Position numbers and translations under genes: made by a program. The notes beneath the pieces were generated by a model. That model was given only the letters and a program-made list of their open reading frames with translations, had not been told where the DNA came from and made no database searches. Shown one piece after another: positions 24,529-33,672 of a stretch of 64,000 bases of DNA. This stretch comes from Prevotella communis. GTDB taxonomy: Bacteria > Bacteroidota > Bacteroidia > Bacteroidales > Bacteroidaceae. How positions within the stretch are numbered: the stretch's first letter is position 1; every line of letters begins with the position of its first letter. Location of the stretch: contig NZ_CP091794.1 of NCBI RefSeq assembly GCF_022024175.1, positions 806,001-870,000 of the forward strand, given 5' to 3'.

Positions 24529-25323
24529 GTGCACAGATTCATCGCCATCATTTTCGCCTGTCTCTCTCTCTTGTCACTGGGATGCGGGAATCATCAGCAG
24601 CAGGACGATATTCTGGTGCCTGGTGATACATTGGCGATTAGTCTGAGTGAATACTTTGATGGGCATGGTACGCCCAACGAACAGATGTTGGGCCATTATA
24701 TCCTGGCGCGGACCTATGCCGAGATGGGGGAGGTGAGTCAGGCTCTTGATGAGTTCCAGAAGGCTGAGGCTTGTGCTGATACGACGGCAACGGACTGCGA
24801 CCGTCATCTGCTTGCAAGGGTACACAGTCAGGCCCTTCTGCTCCAGGAAGAGAAAACAGAGTCGGCAGGTGGTCTCATCTGGATTGTAGGCGGACTGGTC
24901 TTTCTGGTACTCCTGGGTGTCGCTGGTTTCCTGTTGAAGCAGAAGAAGAAACCCCAGCAACAGAATTCGCAGGAGAACGGAATACAGGAGAACAGAATCT
25001 ACGAGTCGGATGTCTACCTTCGTTTCAGGGACTTGAGCAAACATCCCCTGCAAAGTATTTCGAGGGACGACTGGAACGCGCTTGAAATGGCGGTCGACGA
25101 GTACCTGCCTGATTTCAGGAAGAAGGTTGACCCCAACCACAACATGAAAGATACCGATTATCGTATCTGCATGCTCATCCGTCTGCGTTTCGCCCTCTCT
25201 GAGGTTGCCGCCTTCATGGATATCACGCCCCAGAACCTGTATTCGCGACGCAAGCAATTGCTGAAGAGCGTGTTTAATATCGTGGGAAAACCGGATGAGT
25301 TTGACGCCCTGATACAAGAATAG
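24529..25323 (+). CDS. Envelope TPR-like protein with membrane helix and C-terminal HTH
   Basis: 264 residues, GTG start. The N-terminus is a signal sequence with a possible lipobox (LLSLGC, Cys about residue 19). Residues ~50-85 form a TPR-like helix pair (LGHYILARTYAEMGEVSQALDEFQKAE). A strong transmembrane segment is at ~118-138 (IWIVGGLVFLVLLGVAGFLL). The C-terminus contains a helix-turn-helix (DYRICMLIRLRFALSEVAAF, then ITPQNLYSRRKQLLKSV). Similar larger TPR-membrane-HTH regulators occur in Bacteroidota. With the HTH after the membrane helix the tail should be cytoplasmic, so the N-terminal Cys may or may not be lipidated. The target is unknown. Confidence 0.65.
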   Translation: MHRFIAIIFACLSLLSLGCGNHQQQDDILVPGDTLAISLSEYFDGHGTPNEQMLGHYILARTYAEMGEVSQALDEFQKAEACADTTATDCDRHLLARVHSQALLLQEEKTESAGGLIWIVGGLVFLVLLGVAGFLLKQKKKPQQQNSQENGIQENRIYESDVYLRFRDLSKHPLQSISRDDWNALEMAVDEYLPDFRKKVDPNHNMKDTDYRICMLIRLRFALSEVAAFMDITPQNLYSRRKQLLKSVFNIVGKPDEFDALIQE

Positions 25324-25346
25324 GTTTTCCAGACAGACAGAAAAAA

Positions 25347-25382
25347 CCTCCAGTCCTGTGATGCCAGGGCTGGAGGCTTTTT
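25347..25382 (+). terminator. Terminator between the TPR/HTH gene and GH51 gene
   Basis: Stem CCTCCAGTCCTG (25347-25358) with CAGGGCTGGAGG (25365-25376, one G-T pair), A-rich before and CTTTTTA after, so it can act in both directions. Confidence 0.8.
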
Positions 25383-25401
25383 ATTGATTGCTTGTCAGCG
25401 G

Positions 25402-27414
25402 TTACTTCTTGATTTTGTAGATGCGGAACGACATGGCTGGCAACTCATCGTTGAGTACTGCCTGCTTCTTGTCGGCTGTGCAACCGATGCTGCCCGTCTT
25501 TGGCGTAATCTTCTCTGGCTGATCCAGCGTGTTCTCGTCGTCCATCGAACCACTCCAGCTCAGTGTCAGGGTCTCGGCGGTGCGACTGCCCTTGATACCC
25601 TGCAGGTTCAATGTGACAGGCTGAGCCTGCTTAGAGGTGTTCACAACCTTGACGATAATCTCGCCTGTGGTCTTGTCGAAGACACTTGATGCAAACAGAC
25701 CGTCCTGTCCTTCCTGACCGGCAACGGGCTTCTTGTCCATGGTGAGCGGGAGCACATTGGTACCCTTGTTCATGGCAAACATCTGCTGCACATAGTAGCT
25801 GACGGACTTGAAAGAGCGCAGGTTGTCGTACCAGATAGCATCCGGACGCCACTGCCATCCCTCCACATGTGCGAAGAGGGGAGCGTAGGTAGCCATGTGC
25901 ACCAGGTCGGCATTACGCTCGATACCAGTCATATGTGCTGCCTCGTAGAGTGAGGTCTCGTAGTGGTTCCATTTCTTGCCGCGTCCATGACAGGCATACT
26001 CACCGGCAAACACACGCGGACCCTTGCGGTCGTATGAGTCGTAGCGCAAGCCGTGGCTCAGGAACCATTTCTCGTCACGATAATAGTGCTCGTCGTAAAG
26101 GTCCACCTTCAGTTCCTTCATGCGAGGCTGCAACAGGTCGAAGTCCCAGCCCTCACTGTTAGGACCAGTGGTGCCGATGAGCTTCAGGTTGGGATACTTG
26201 GCACGCAGGGCGTCGCTGAACTTCTTCAGGCGTTCGGTGAATACAGGACCATAGCCGCCGTGCTTCTCGTCGTAGTCCCACTGCTCGTTGCCCACGCCCA
26301 GGAATTTCAGGTTGAAAGGAGCGGGATGTCCCATGTCGGCACGCACCTTACCCCACTTGGTGTTCACGTCGCCATTGGCAAACTCCACCAGGTCGAGTGC
26401 ATCCTGGATATACTCGTCAAGCTGGTCTACAGGTACGTGTACGCCTGGCTTCGTGGGGTCTGGGTTCTGGAACTGACAGCTCAGGCCGCATGAGATGACG
26501 GGCAGGGGCTCACAACCGAAATCCTCACAGAGCTGGAAGAACTCGAAGAAGCCCAGTCCGTAGCTCTGGTAGTAGTTGGGGAAGTAGCGTCCTGTAAAGG
26601 TGTAGTGCCAGCGGTTCTCGTTCAGGGGACGGTTCTCTACAGGTCCCACGGTGTTCTTCCACTGATAGCGTGTCTCCAGGTCTGTACCTTCCACGATACA
26701 GCCGCCAGGGAAGCGGAACACACCAGGATGCATGTCGTTCAGTGCCTGTGCCAGGTCCTGACGCATGCCGTTCTCACGACCTTTCCAGGTCTTGACGGGG
26801 AACAGTGACACGTGTTCTACGTCGGTCGTTGCCTTACTGTCGCCCCACACACGCAGATGTGCCTTGGCAAAGGTACGCTTGGGCTTGATGACAGCCGTGT
26901 ATTTCTTCCATTCCTTGCCACTGACGTCCACGCTGGCGTTGCCCAGTTTCTGGTCGTCGCCCATCGTGGCGTTGTCCACCAGGTCGATCCACAGTTTGGC
27001 ACTGCCGCCATCGGGCACGCGGGCCCATACAGAGAAGCGGTACTCCTCGCCACCTTTCACGCCGATGCCGAAGAAACCCTGGTTCTCAATCATCGTGTGC
27101 TTGTCCCTGTGGCTTGCAGGAGCCATACGTACATAGTGGGGGTTGCGCTCAAAGGGACCATCGTCCTTCAGCGATACGTTTCCTGAGATGTCCCAGCCGG
27201 CAAAGTTGTTGGGAAACTCAAACGAGCGGTTCATAATCAGTTCCGCATAGAGACCGCCGTCAGCAGCATAGTTGATATCCTCAAAGAAGATACCATACAT
27301 GGTTGACTGTACTGGTGCTCCCAGTTTTTTTGCATTCACGTCCATCACGTGCTGAGCCTCGCCAGCGAGTGATGCTGATAAGGCGAATGCGAGAGATAAG
27401 AGTTTCAGATTCAT
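25402..27414 (-). CDS. Secreted GH51 alpha-L-arabinofuranosidase
   Basis: 670 residues with an N-terminal signal peptide (MNLKLLSLAFALSASLAGEA). A carbohydrate-binding-like beta domain (~80-200) precedes the (beta/alpha)8 catalytic domain. Catalytic acid/base is Glu377 in GVGNEQW; the nucleophile is Glu472 in VFAGEYACHG. GH51 enzymes remove arabinofuranose from plant arabinans and arabinoxylans in a retaining reaction. The ATG at 27414 is chosen over an upstream in-frame ATG because the signal peptide starts there and the promoter box lies further up (27459-27466 on the minus strand). Divergent from the receiver gene at 27549. Confidence 0.92.
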   Translation of the reverse strand: MNLKLLSLAFALSASLAGEAQHVMDVNAKKLGAPVQSTMYGIFFEDINYAADGGLYAELIMNRSFEFPNNFAGWDISGNVSLKDDGPFERNPHYVRMAPASHRDKHTMIENQGFFGIGVKGGEEYRFSVWARVPDGGSAKLWIDLVDNATMGDDQKLGNASVDVSGKEWKKYTAVIKPKRTFAKAHLRVWGDSKATTDVEHVSLFPVKTWKGRENGMRQDLAQALNDMHPGVFRFPGGCIVEGTDLETRYQWKNTVGPVENRPLNENRWHYTFTGRYFPNYYQSYGLGFFEFFQLCEDFGCEPLPVISCGLSCQFQNPDPTKPGVHVPVDQLDEYIQDALDLVEFANGDVNTKWGKVRADMGHPAPFNLKFLGVGNEQWDYDEKHGGYGPVFTERLKKFSDALRAKYPNLKLIGTTGPNSEGWDFDLLQPRMKELKVDLYDEHYYRDEKWFLSHGLRYDSYDRKGPRVFAGEYACHGRGKKWNHYETSLYEAAHMTGIERNADLVHMATYAPLFAHVEGWQWRPDAIWYDNLRSFKSVSYYVQQMFAMNKGTNVLPLTMDKKPVAGQEGQDGLFASSVFDKTTGEIIVKVVNTSKQAQPVTLNLQGIKGSRTAETLTLSWSGSMDDENTLDQPEKITPKTGSIGCTADKKQAVLNDELPAMSFRIYKIKK

Positions 27415-27458
27415 GTTGTTAGTTATAATATAATTGGTGATTGTCAATTCTTATCGTG

Positions 27459-27466
27459 CAAAATTA
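27459..27466 (-). promoter_or_regulatory. -7 promoter box of GH51 gene
   Basis: TAATTTTG followed by CA on the minus strand, about 45 bp upstream of the ATG. Confidence 0.55.
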
Positions 27467-27509
27467 GTTAAAAGTTATGAAAGATGCAAATAATGTCAGG
27501 GAAAATGAT

Positions 27510-27517
27510 TACTTTTG
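27510..27517 (+). promoter_or_regulatory. -7 promoter box of receiver gene
   Basis: TACTTTTG 31 bp before the ATG at 27549. Confidence 0.5.
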
Positions 27518-27548
27518 TAACAAATTAACTAACTAAACATGTTTGGGT

Positions 27549-27905
27549 ATGAAGAAAATCCTAGTAGCAGAAGACAATGACAGTAACTTCATCTTGATGA
27601 CCTACATCCTGAAGCGTGACTACGAATTCCAGCGTGCCGTCAACGGACGCGAGGCTGTAGACATGGCGCTGGCTGGTGGTTTCGACATGGTGTTGATGGA
27701 TATCAAGATGCCCGTAATGGACGGACTGGAGGCTACCAAGTTGATTAAGGAGAAGATGCCAGACCTGCCTGTGGTGGCTCTGACGGCCAATGCTTTCGAC
27801 AGCGACCGTATGCTGGCGCTTGAGGTAGGCTGTGATGAGTTCCTGACCAAGCCCATCAGTAGTGCCAAGTGCCTGGAGACCATTGCAAAGTTTATTGGCA
27901 AATAA
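27549..27905 (+). CDS. Single-domain response-regulator receiver protein
   Basis: 118 residues, only the CheY-like receiver domain. Acidic pair in VAEDND near the N-terminus, phosphoacceptor Asp in VLMDIKMPVMDG, Thr in VVALTANAF, and Lys in FLTKPIS. There is no output domain. Such proteins relay phosphate between histidine kinases and phosphotransfer partners, or bind other proteins. No kinase is nearby. It is followed by a TonB receptor with its own promoter, so co-regulation is not implied. Confidence 0.9.
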   Translation: MKKILVAEDNDSNFILMTYILKRDYEFQRAVNGREAVDMALAGGFDMVLMDIKMPVMDGLEATKLIKEKMPDLPVVALTANAFDSDRMLALEVGCDEFLTKPISSAKCLETIAKFIGK

Positions 27906-27951
27906 ATAAAAATCCATATAAATAGGGATTGCATGGATGCAAAGATCGCCG

Positions 27952-27959
27952 TACCTTTG
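27952..27959 (+). promoter_or_regulatory. -7 promoter box of TonB receptor gene
   Basis: TACCTTTG followed by CA, 32 bp before the ATG at 27992. Confidence 0.65.
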
Positions 27960-27991
27960 CATCTAGTTTTTTTATGGTATATTTTTTAAGG

Positions 27992-30322
27992 ATGAAAAAG
28001 ATTGTTATAACAAGCCTCTGTCTGTTGTCGGCCACCATGGTGGTTGCTGATAATGTGAAGGAGGCTTCTTTTGAGAGTGTCAACGATACCAGTCGTGTGA
28101 TCGACCTCGACGAGGTGGTTGTAGTGGCCCAGCCCAAGGAGGGCCTGTTCCTTCGTCAGCAGCCCATGAGCAGCAGTGCCTTCGGCATGCAGGACATGCA
28201 GACGCTCCAGGTGAAGAGCCTGGGCCAGTTGTCCGACTATGTCCCTTCGTTCGTCATGCCCCAGTATGGCAGTCGCCTGACCTCCTCTATGTATATAAGA
28301 GGTATCGGCTCACGTCTGAACAACTCGGCCGTAGGTATCTATTACGACCATATCCCCCTGATGTCGAAGTCGTCCTTCAACACCCATTTCTACCAGCTCG
28401 ACCGAGTTGACGTGCTGCGTGGTCCTCAGGGCACCCTCTATGGTGGCAATAGCGAGGGCGGCATCGTACGTATCTATTCCAAGAACCCCATGAACTATCA
28501 GGGCACGGACGTGAACCTGGGTCTGGGTATGGGCCTCGGACAGGGCCGCAAGGCCGAGGTGGCCCACTATCACCGTCCCTGCGATAAGTTCGCCTTTATG
28601 GTGGCAGGCTTCTATAATAGTGAGGACGGTTTCTTCCACAACACCAATCTGAACGAGAGCAACGACAAGATTGATGAGGCTGGAGCCAAGGTGCGCCTGA
28701 TGTGGAAACCCAGTTCAAGACTCACTTTCGACCTGACCAGCGACTATCAGTTCACCATCCAGAACGGTTTTCCCTATGGTGCCTACGATGCTGACAAGGA
28801 CGAGACGGCCGACCCCTCTACCACTTTCATGAATACCTATCGTCGTCAGATGGTGAATACAGGACTGACCGTTTCCTACGACCTCAACGGCTATCTGCTG
28901 ACGTCAACAACCAGTCACCAGTACCTCTGGGACCGCATGAAGATGGACCAGGACTATGTGCCAACGGACTATCTGAGCCTGCAGCAGACACAGAAGATGA
29001 ATGCCGTGACCGAGGAGATCGTGTTCCGTTCAAAGAACGCCAGTCGCTGGCAGCACGCCACGGGTGTCTTCGGCAGTTACCAGTGGCTCCATATCGATGC
29101 CCCTGTAGGCTTTGGCCAGGGCATGACCGACATGCTCAACGCCATGATGCAGCGCGTACTGCCCGCTACGCATCAGATGACCTTCGATAATTTCCGCGTG
29201 CCTGGCGATTTCCGTACCCCTCAGATGAATGCAGCCGTGTTCCATGAGTCCAACCTGCATCTCTCTGACCGTCTGATGGCTACCCTGGGCCTGCGCTTTG
29301 AGCATCATCAGATCAAGAACGATTACCTGACCAGCGCCCTGGCTGATATCACCATGACCATGACGATTCCCGGTCGTCCGGCACCTATGGTGATGAATAT
29401 CCCATACGAGTCAACGTTCGAGTCGTCCCTGAAGAAGACCTCCAACCAGCTCCTGCCTAAGTTCGGCCTGACCTGCCGCCTCTGCGAGGATGGTTCCAAT
29501 GTCTATGCCGTGGTGAGCAAGGGCTATCTGGCAGGTGGCTATAACTTCCAGGGCTTCAGCGATATCTTCCAGATGGAGATGCGCTCGCTGGGTGCCAACT
29601 TCCCCCGCGACGGCAAGGTGCAGCATACGGCCGACGACCAGGCTCAGAAGGACCAGCAGATCAGCTATGATGCAGAGACCACCTGGAACTACGAGGCTGG
29701 CGCTCACCTGAATCTCTTTGACCATAAGGTGAAGGCCGACGTGGCACTCTTCTATACCCAGATCCGCAACCAGCAAATCTCACGTATGAGTGCCGACTAT
29801 GGCTTCGGTCGTATCATCGACAATGCCGGCAAGAGCTATAGCTGCGGTGTGGAGACGGCCCTTCGCGGACAGGCTTTCGACAACCACCTGATGTGGGGTG
29901 CCACCTACAGCTTCACCCATGCCAAGTTCAAGGAGTATGACGACTATGACAATGCGCACAACCTCATCAGCTACAAGGACATGTACGTGCCTTTCATCCC
30001 TCTGCATCAGTTCAGCGTGAACGGCGACTACCGTTTCGATGTAGAGGATGATATCCTGAGCAGCATCACCCTGGGCTTCAATGTCAAGGGACAGGGTAAG
30101 ACCTACTGGGAGGCCAATAATGACATGTACCAGAAGTTCTATGCCACACTGGGCGCCCACCTGATGTTCCGTCTGAACCAGGTAGAGGTGGATTTCTGGG
30201 GCCGCAACCTGACCAACACAAACTATCATACATTCCTCGTGAACAGCCAGATGACCAATCAGAGCTTTGCCCATCAGGGCAATCCCCTGCATGCTGGCGT
30301 AGATTTGCGTATGCATTTCTAA
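27992..30322 (+). CDS. TonB-dependent outer-membrane receptor
   Basis: 776 residues. A signal peptide (MKKIVITSLCLLSATMVVA), then a TonB-box-like region (VIDLDEVVVVAQP), a plug domain (MYIRGIGSRLNNSAVGIYYD, DRVDVLRGPQGTLYGGNSEGG) and a beta-barrel that ends HAGVDLRMHF with a terminal Phe. No carboxypeptidase-like N-terminal domain and no SusD partner follow, so it is more like a siderophore or small-ligand receptor than a SusC. The neighbouring downstream fucose genes have their own promoter after a terminator. The substrate is not predictable from sequence. Confidence 0.9.
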   Translation: MKKIVITSLCLLSATMVVADNVKEASFESVNDTSRVIDLDEVVVVAQPKEGLFLRQQPMSSSAFGMQDMQTLQVKSLGQLSDYVPSFVMPQYGSRLTSSMYIRGIGSRLNNSAVGIYYDHIPLMSKSSFNTHFYQLDRVDVLRGPQGTLYGGNSEGGIVRIYSKNPMNYQGTDVNLGLGMGLGQGRKAEVAHYHRPCDKFAFMVAGFYNSEDGFFHNTNLNESNDKIDEAGAKVRLMWKPSSRLTFDLTSDYQFTIQNGFPYGAYDADKDETADPSTTFMNTYRRQMVNTGLTVSYDLNGYLLTSTTSHQYLWDRMKMDQDYVPTDYLSLQQTQKMNAVTEEIVFRSKNASRWQHATGVFGSYQWLHIDAPVGFGQGMTDMLNAMMQRVLPATHQMTFDNFRVPGDFRTPQMNAAVFHESNLHLSDRLMATLGLRFEHHQIKNDYLTSALADITMTMTIPGRPAPMVMNIPYESTFESSLKKTSNQLLPKFGLTCRLCEDGSNVYAVVSKGYLAGGYNFQGFSDIFQMEMRSLGANFPRDGKVQHTADDQAQKDQQISYDAETTWNYEAGAHLNLFDHKVKADVALFYTQIRNQQISRMSADYGFGRIIDNAGKSYSCGVETALRGQAFDNHLMWGATYSFTHAKFKEYDDYDNAHNLISYKDMYVPFIPLHQFSVNGDYRFDVEDDILSSITLGFNVKGQGKTYWEANNDMYQKFYATLGAHLMFRLNQVEVDFWGRNLTNTNYHTFLVNSQMTNQSFAHQGNPLHAGVDLRMHF

Positions 30323-30347
30323 AGAAGGTTCACGTTTCCTTTCCGAC

Positions 30348-30385
30348 ACGCTCCTTGATGCATCCCGCATTGAGGGGCGTTTTTC
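30348..30385 (+). terminator. Terminator after TonB receptor
   Basis: Imperfect stem with outer ACGC (30348-30351) and GCGT (30377-30380) and inner ATGC/GCAT, followed by TTTTTCATTTT. Confidence 0.6.
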
Positions 30386-30438
30386 ATTTTGTGCTATAAA
30401 AAGTTCTTTTTGTCTTATTCGTTTTGGCAGATTTTTAT

Positions 30439-30446
30439 TACCTTTG
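30439..30446 (+). promoter_or_regulatory. -7 promoter box of fucP-GH29 operon
   Basis: TACCTTTG 38 bp upstream of the fucP ATG. Confidence 0.6.
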
Positions 30447-30484
30447 TGCCCACAAAATTTCATAAACCTAAAGCTTGAGATAGA

Positions 30485-31729
30485 ATGAAACATAACAAAG
30501 TGGCCCTGGGCCTGATTTTCTGCCTGTTCTTTTTATGGGCAATCAGCAGTAACCTGCTTCCTACGATGATTCGTCAGTTGATGAAGACATGCGAACTCAA
30601 CACCTTTGAGGCCTCGTTTACCGAGAGTGCCTACTGGCTGGCCTATTTTGTTTGTCCTATCCCTATCGCCATGTTCATGCGCCGGTATAGCTACAGGGTG
30701 GGTATCATCACGGGTCTGCTCATCGCCGCCATGGGTGGTCTGCTGTTCTTCCCTGCAGCCATGGTAAAGAGCTACGGCGTCTATCTGTGCATCTTCTTTA
30801 TCATTGCCACGGGTATGTGTTTCCTCGAGACGGCAGCCAATCCCTATGTCACCGTGCTGGGTGATGCCCATACGGCACCCCGCAGACTGAATCTGGCGCA
30901 GTCGTTCAACGGACTGGGCGCTTTCATCTCGGCCATGTTCCTCAGCAAACTGGTGCTCAGTGGCAACGACTTTACGCGCGACACCCTGCCTGCCGATTAT
31001 CTGGGCGGATGGGACGCCTATATCCAGACGGAGACCGACTCCATGAAACTGCCTTACCTCCTGCTGGCATCGGCCCTGATTCTCGTGGCCCTGATCCTGG
31101 TGTGGGTGAAGTTGCCCAAGGTTGGCGATGAAGAACAGGAAGCCAAGGGCAAGCTCATCGATTTCTCTGCCCTGAGGAAACCGCATCTGTGCTGGGGCGT
31201 CATAGCCCAGTTCTTCTATAATGGCGGTCAGACGGCGGTCAACAGTCTTTTCCTGGTCTATTGCTGTACGTATGCCGGCATCGACGAGGATACAGCCACC
31301 ACCTTCTTTGGCCTCTATATGCTGGCCTTCCTCGTAGGCCGATGGATAGGCACCCTGCTGATGGGACGCTTCAAGCCCGAGCATATGCTGACCGTCTATG
31401 CCCTGGCCAATGTGGTGCTCTGCGTGGTCATCATGGTGTTTGGCGGCTATGTGGGTCTCTATGCGATGCTGGCCGTGTCCTTCTTTATGTCCATCATCTA
31501 TCCTACGCAGTTCTCCCTGGCCATCGACGGACTGGGCGAGCAGACCAAGTCGGGTTCTGCCTTCCTGGTGATGGCTATCGTGGGCAATGCCTGCGTACCT
31601 CAGTTCACGGCATTTATCATGCACCATAACGCACAGGTCTACCAGATAGCCTACATCGTGCCCCTTGTCTGCTTCGTGGCATGTGCCGTCTATGGAATGA
31701 TGTATCGGAAACTAAATCCAACAGAATAA
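30485..31729 (+). CDS. fucP: L-fucose:proton symporter-like sugar transporter
   Basis: 414 residues with about twelve membrane segments, of the FHS (FucP) branch of the major facilitator superfamily. Diagnostic are LGLIFCLFFLWAISSNLLPT near the start and CFLETAANPYVTVLG in the middle, which is close to the FucP signature. It sits in the inner membrane and imports a sugar with protons. The GH29 fucosidase gene starts 6 bp after its stop codon, which makes L-fucose the best-supported substrate. Confidence 0.85.
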   Translation: MKHNKVALGLIFCLFFLWAISSNLLPTMIRQLMKTCELNTFEASFTESAYWLAYFVCPIPIAMFMRRYSYRVGIITGLLIAAMGGLLFFPAAMVKSYGVYLCIFFIIATGMCFLETAANPYVTVLGDAHTAPRRLNLAQSFNGLGAFISAMFLSKLVLSGNDFTRDTLPADYLGGWDAYIQTETDSMKLPYLLLASALILVALILVWVKLPKVGDEEQEAKGKLIDFSALRKPHLCWGVIAQFFYNGGQTAVNSLFLVYCCTYAGIDEDTATTFFGLYMLAFLVGRWIGTLLMGRFKPEHMLTVYALANVVLCVVIMVFGGYVGLYAMLAVSFFMSIIYPTQFSLAIDGLGEQTKSGSAFLVMAIVGNACVPQFTAFIMHHNAQVYQIAYIVPLVCFVACAVYGMMYRKLNPTE

Positions 31730-31735
31730 TATAGA

Positions 31736-33352
31736 ATGAAGATTTTTTCAGTAACAATGCTCTTGGGCTGTTGCGCGATGACGATGACGGCTCAGGAAAC
31801 TTACCGGATTCCCGTCAGCGAAGTGCACGAACAGATGCAGACGGGACAGTTTGAACCTACGTGGCAGTCGCTCGAGCAGCACCAGACAGCAGAGTGGTTC
31901 CGTGATGCGAAGTTCGGCATCTGGGCCCATTGGGGTGCCCAGTGTGTAGAGGGTAGCGGCGACTGGATGGCCCGCGGTCTCTATTTGGAGGGCGGCGACC
32001 AGTACAAATACCACCGTGAGCATTATGGCCACCCCTCTGAGTTTGGCTATAAGGATGTGCTCCCCCTATTCAAGGCCGAGCGCTGGAATCCAGACAGTCT
32101 CGTGGCGCGCTATAAGCGCTGTGGCGCCCAGTATTTCTTTGTGCTGGGCAATCATCACGACAATTACGACCTGTGGGATTCCAAATATCAGCCCTGGAAC
32201 TCTAAGAATATCGGTCCTAAGCGTGATATCCTGGACGAATGGGCCAAGGCTGCCAAGAAGCAGGGACTACCCTTGGGTATCTCGTTCCATGCCGACCATG
32301 CGTGGACCTGGTTCGAGCCCTCAAGGCGCTATGACCTTGAAGGCGACAAGGCGGGTGTGTGGTACGACGGTAACCTGACAAAGGCCGACGGCAAGGGCAA
32401 ATGGTGGGAAGGACTGGACCCCCAGATGCTCTATCAGCAGCAACACCCCATGAGTCAAGGCTCGTGGGACAACCGACGTGTCCACTCCCAATGGGATTGG
32501 AGCCACGGTGCCTGTCCGCCGTCACAGGAGTTTGTCACCAACTTCTATGACCGTACCCTCGATGCCATCAACCGCTATCAGCCTGACCTCATCTATTTCG
32601 ATGTCACCGTGCTGCCGTTCTATCCCCTGAGCGACTGTGGCCTGAAGATTGCAGCCCACCTCTATAACAAGAATCCGCGCGGCGTGGTCTTTGGCAAGAT
32701 TCTAAACGAGGACCAAAAGAAAGCGCTGACGTGGGATGTGGAGCGTGGCGCTCCCAATCAGATGATTGAGCAGCCTTGGCAGACGTGCAACTGTATTGGC
32801 GACTGGCATTACAACACACGTACCTATCGTCGCGGCTATCGCACAGCGACGAATATTGTAAAGCAACTCGTGGATATCGTATCAAAGAATGGTAACCTGC
32901 TGCTGAATATCCCCCTGCGTGGCGATGGCACCTATGATGAGAAGGCGGCTGCCTTCCTGGATGAGTTGGAACCCTGGATGACGCAGAACGGCGAGAGCAT
33001 CTTCGGTACCCGTCCGTGGGTGAAGTTTGGTGAGGGTCCTGTGGCCGAGAAGGACATCAAGATCAGCGACCAGGGCTTCAACGAGGCGCAGTATAACGGG
33101 ATGGACTATCGCGACATTCGCTTCAACCAGACACGGAAATATCTTTACGTCACAGCGATGGGCTGGCCTGAGGATGGCAAACTGCTTATCAAGTCGCTGG
33201 CTAAGAAGGGACCCCATTTCAAGAAGCCCATCAGCAGTGTCTATCTGCTGGGCTATGGTAAGCTGAAGGCGCGCCAGACGGCTGCAGGCCTTGAGGTACA
33301 ACTACCCAAGCCTTGCAACAAGATTGCGCCGGTGTTGAGGATTAACAAGTAA
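31736..33352 (+). CDS. Secreted GH29 alpha-L-fucosidase
   Basis: 538 residues with a signal peptide (MKIFSVTMLLGCCAMTMTAQ). GH29 landmarks: FRDAKFGIWAHWGAQCVEG, AQYFFVLGNHHDNYDLWDSK, GISFHADHAWTW, and the likely nucleophile Asp289 in PDLIYFDVTVLPF. Retaining enzymes of this family release alpha-L-fucose from host glycans or plant xyloglucan. The gene forms an operon with the FucP-type symporter upstream (6-bp gap), giving a minimal release-and-import unit. The C-terminal domain (from ~430) is beta-rich. No lipobox is seen, so it is probably periplasmic. Confidence 0.92.
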   Translation: MKIFSVTMLLGCCAMTMTAQETYRIPVSEVHEQMQTGQFEPTWQSLEQHQTAEWFRDAKFGIWAHWGAQCVEGSGDWMARGLYLEGGDQYKYHREHYGHPSEFGYKDVLPLFKAERWNPDSLVARYKRCGAQYFFVLGNHHDNYDLWDSKYQPWNSKNIGPKRDILDEWAKAAKKQGLPLGISFHADHAWTWFEPSRRYDLEGDKAGVWYDGNLTKADGKGKWWEGLDPQMLYQQQHPMSQGSWDNRRVHSQWDWSHGACPPSQEFVTNFYDRTLDAINRYQPDLIYFDVTVLPFYPLSDCGLKIAAHLYNKNPRGVVFGKILNEDQKKALTWDVERGAPNQMIEQPWQTCNCIGDWHYNTRTYRRGYRTATNIVKQLVDIVSKNGNLLLNIPLRGDGTYDEKAAAFLDELEPWMTQNGESIFGTRPWVKFGEGPVAEKDIKISDQGFNEAQYNGMDYRDIRFNQTRKYLYVTAMGWPEDGKLLIKSLAKKGPHFKKPISSVYLLGYGKLKARQTAAGLEVQLPKPCNKIAPVLRINK

Positions 33353-33359
33353 AACTGTA

Positions 33360-33394
33360 AAAGAGTGACTCAGGCTTGCCTGTAGTCACTCTTT
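33360..33394. terminator. Bidirectional terminator between GH29 and DUF4491 genes
   Basis: Stem AAAGAGTGACT (33360-33370) and AGTCACTCTTT (33384-33394). The right arm encodes the last residues of the minus-strand DUF4491 gene. Confidence 0.8.
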
Positions 33395-33672
33395 CTCTTT
33401 GGATTCATGGGAAACCATCCCCTCTCTACGCGCTTCTTCTGCTCAAAGAGTTCGCCGATAGCCCAGAGGGACGAGGCGCCGAAGACGCCAAGGAATGACG
33501 ACAGATAGACGTTGTCCGTGAACAGGGCGCCTGCACAGCAGCATATGCCTACTATCAGGTAGAGAACCCAGGGACGGGTGCCCCAGTAGTATTCTGTCTT
33601 GATCACGATGGGATGCCAGATGCCGATGGTGAGGAATGTCATCACGGCGATGGTTATGCCTGTAAAATACAT
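33370..33672 (-). CDS. DUF4491 membrane protein
   Basis: 100 residues. The start MYFTGITIAVMTFLTIGIWH, then PIVIKTEYYWGTRPWVLYLI and ASSLWAIGELFEQKKRVERG match DUF4491, a small Bacteroidota family of three-helix membrane proteins with unknown function. The ATG at 33672 is chosen because it gives the family start and because the promoter lies just upstream inside an inverted repeat. Confidence 0.85.
   Translation of the reverse strand: MYFTGITIAVMTFLTIGIWHPIVIKTEYYWGTRPWVLYLIVGICCCAGALFTDNVYLSSFLGVFGASSLWAIGELFEQKKRVERGWFPMNPKRKSDYRQA

Noticed and set aside
25402..33352. Polysaccharide utilisation locus spanning GH51, TonB receptor and GH29
   Set aside because: No SusD gene, the genes have separate promoters and terminators, and GH51 is on the other strand.
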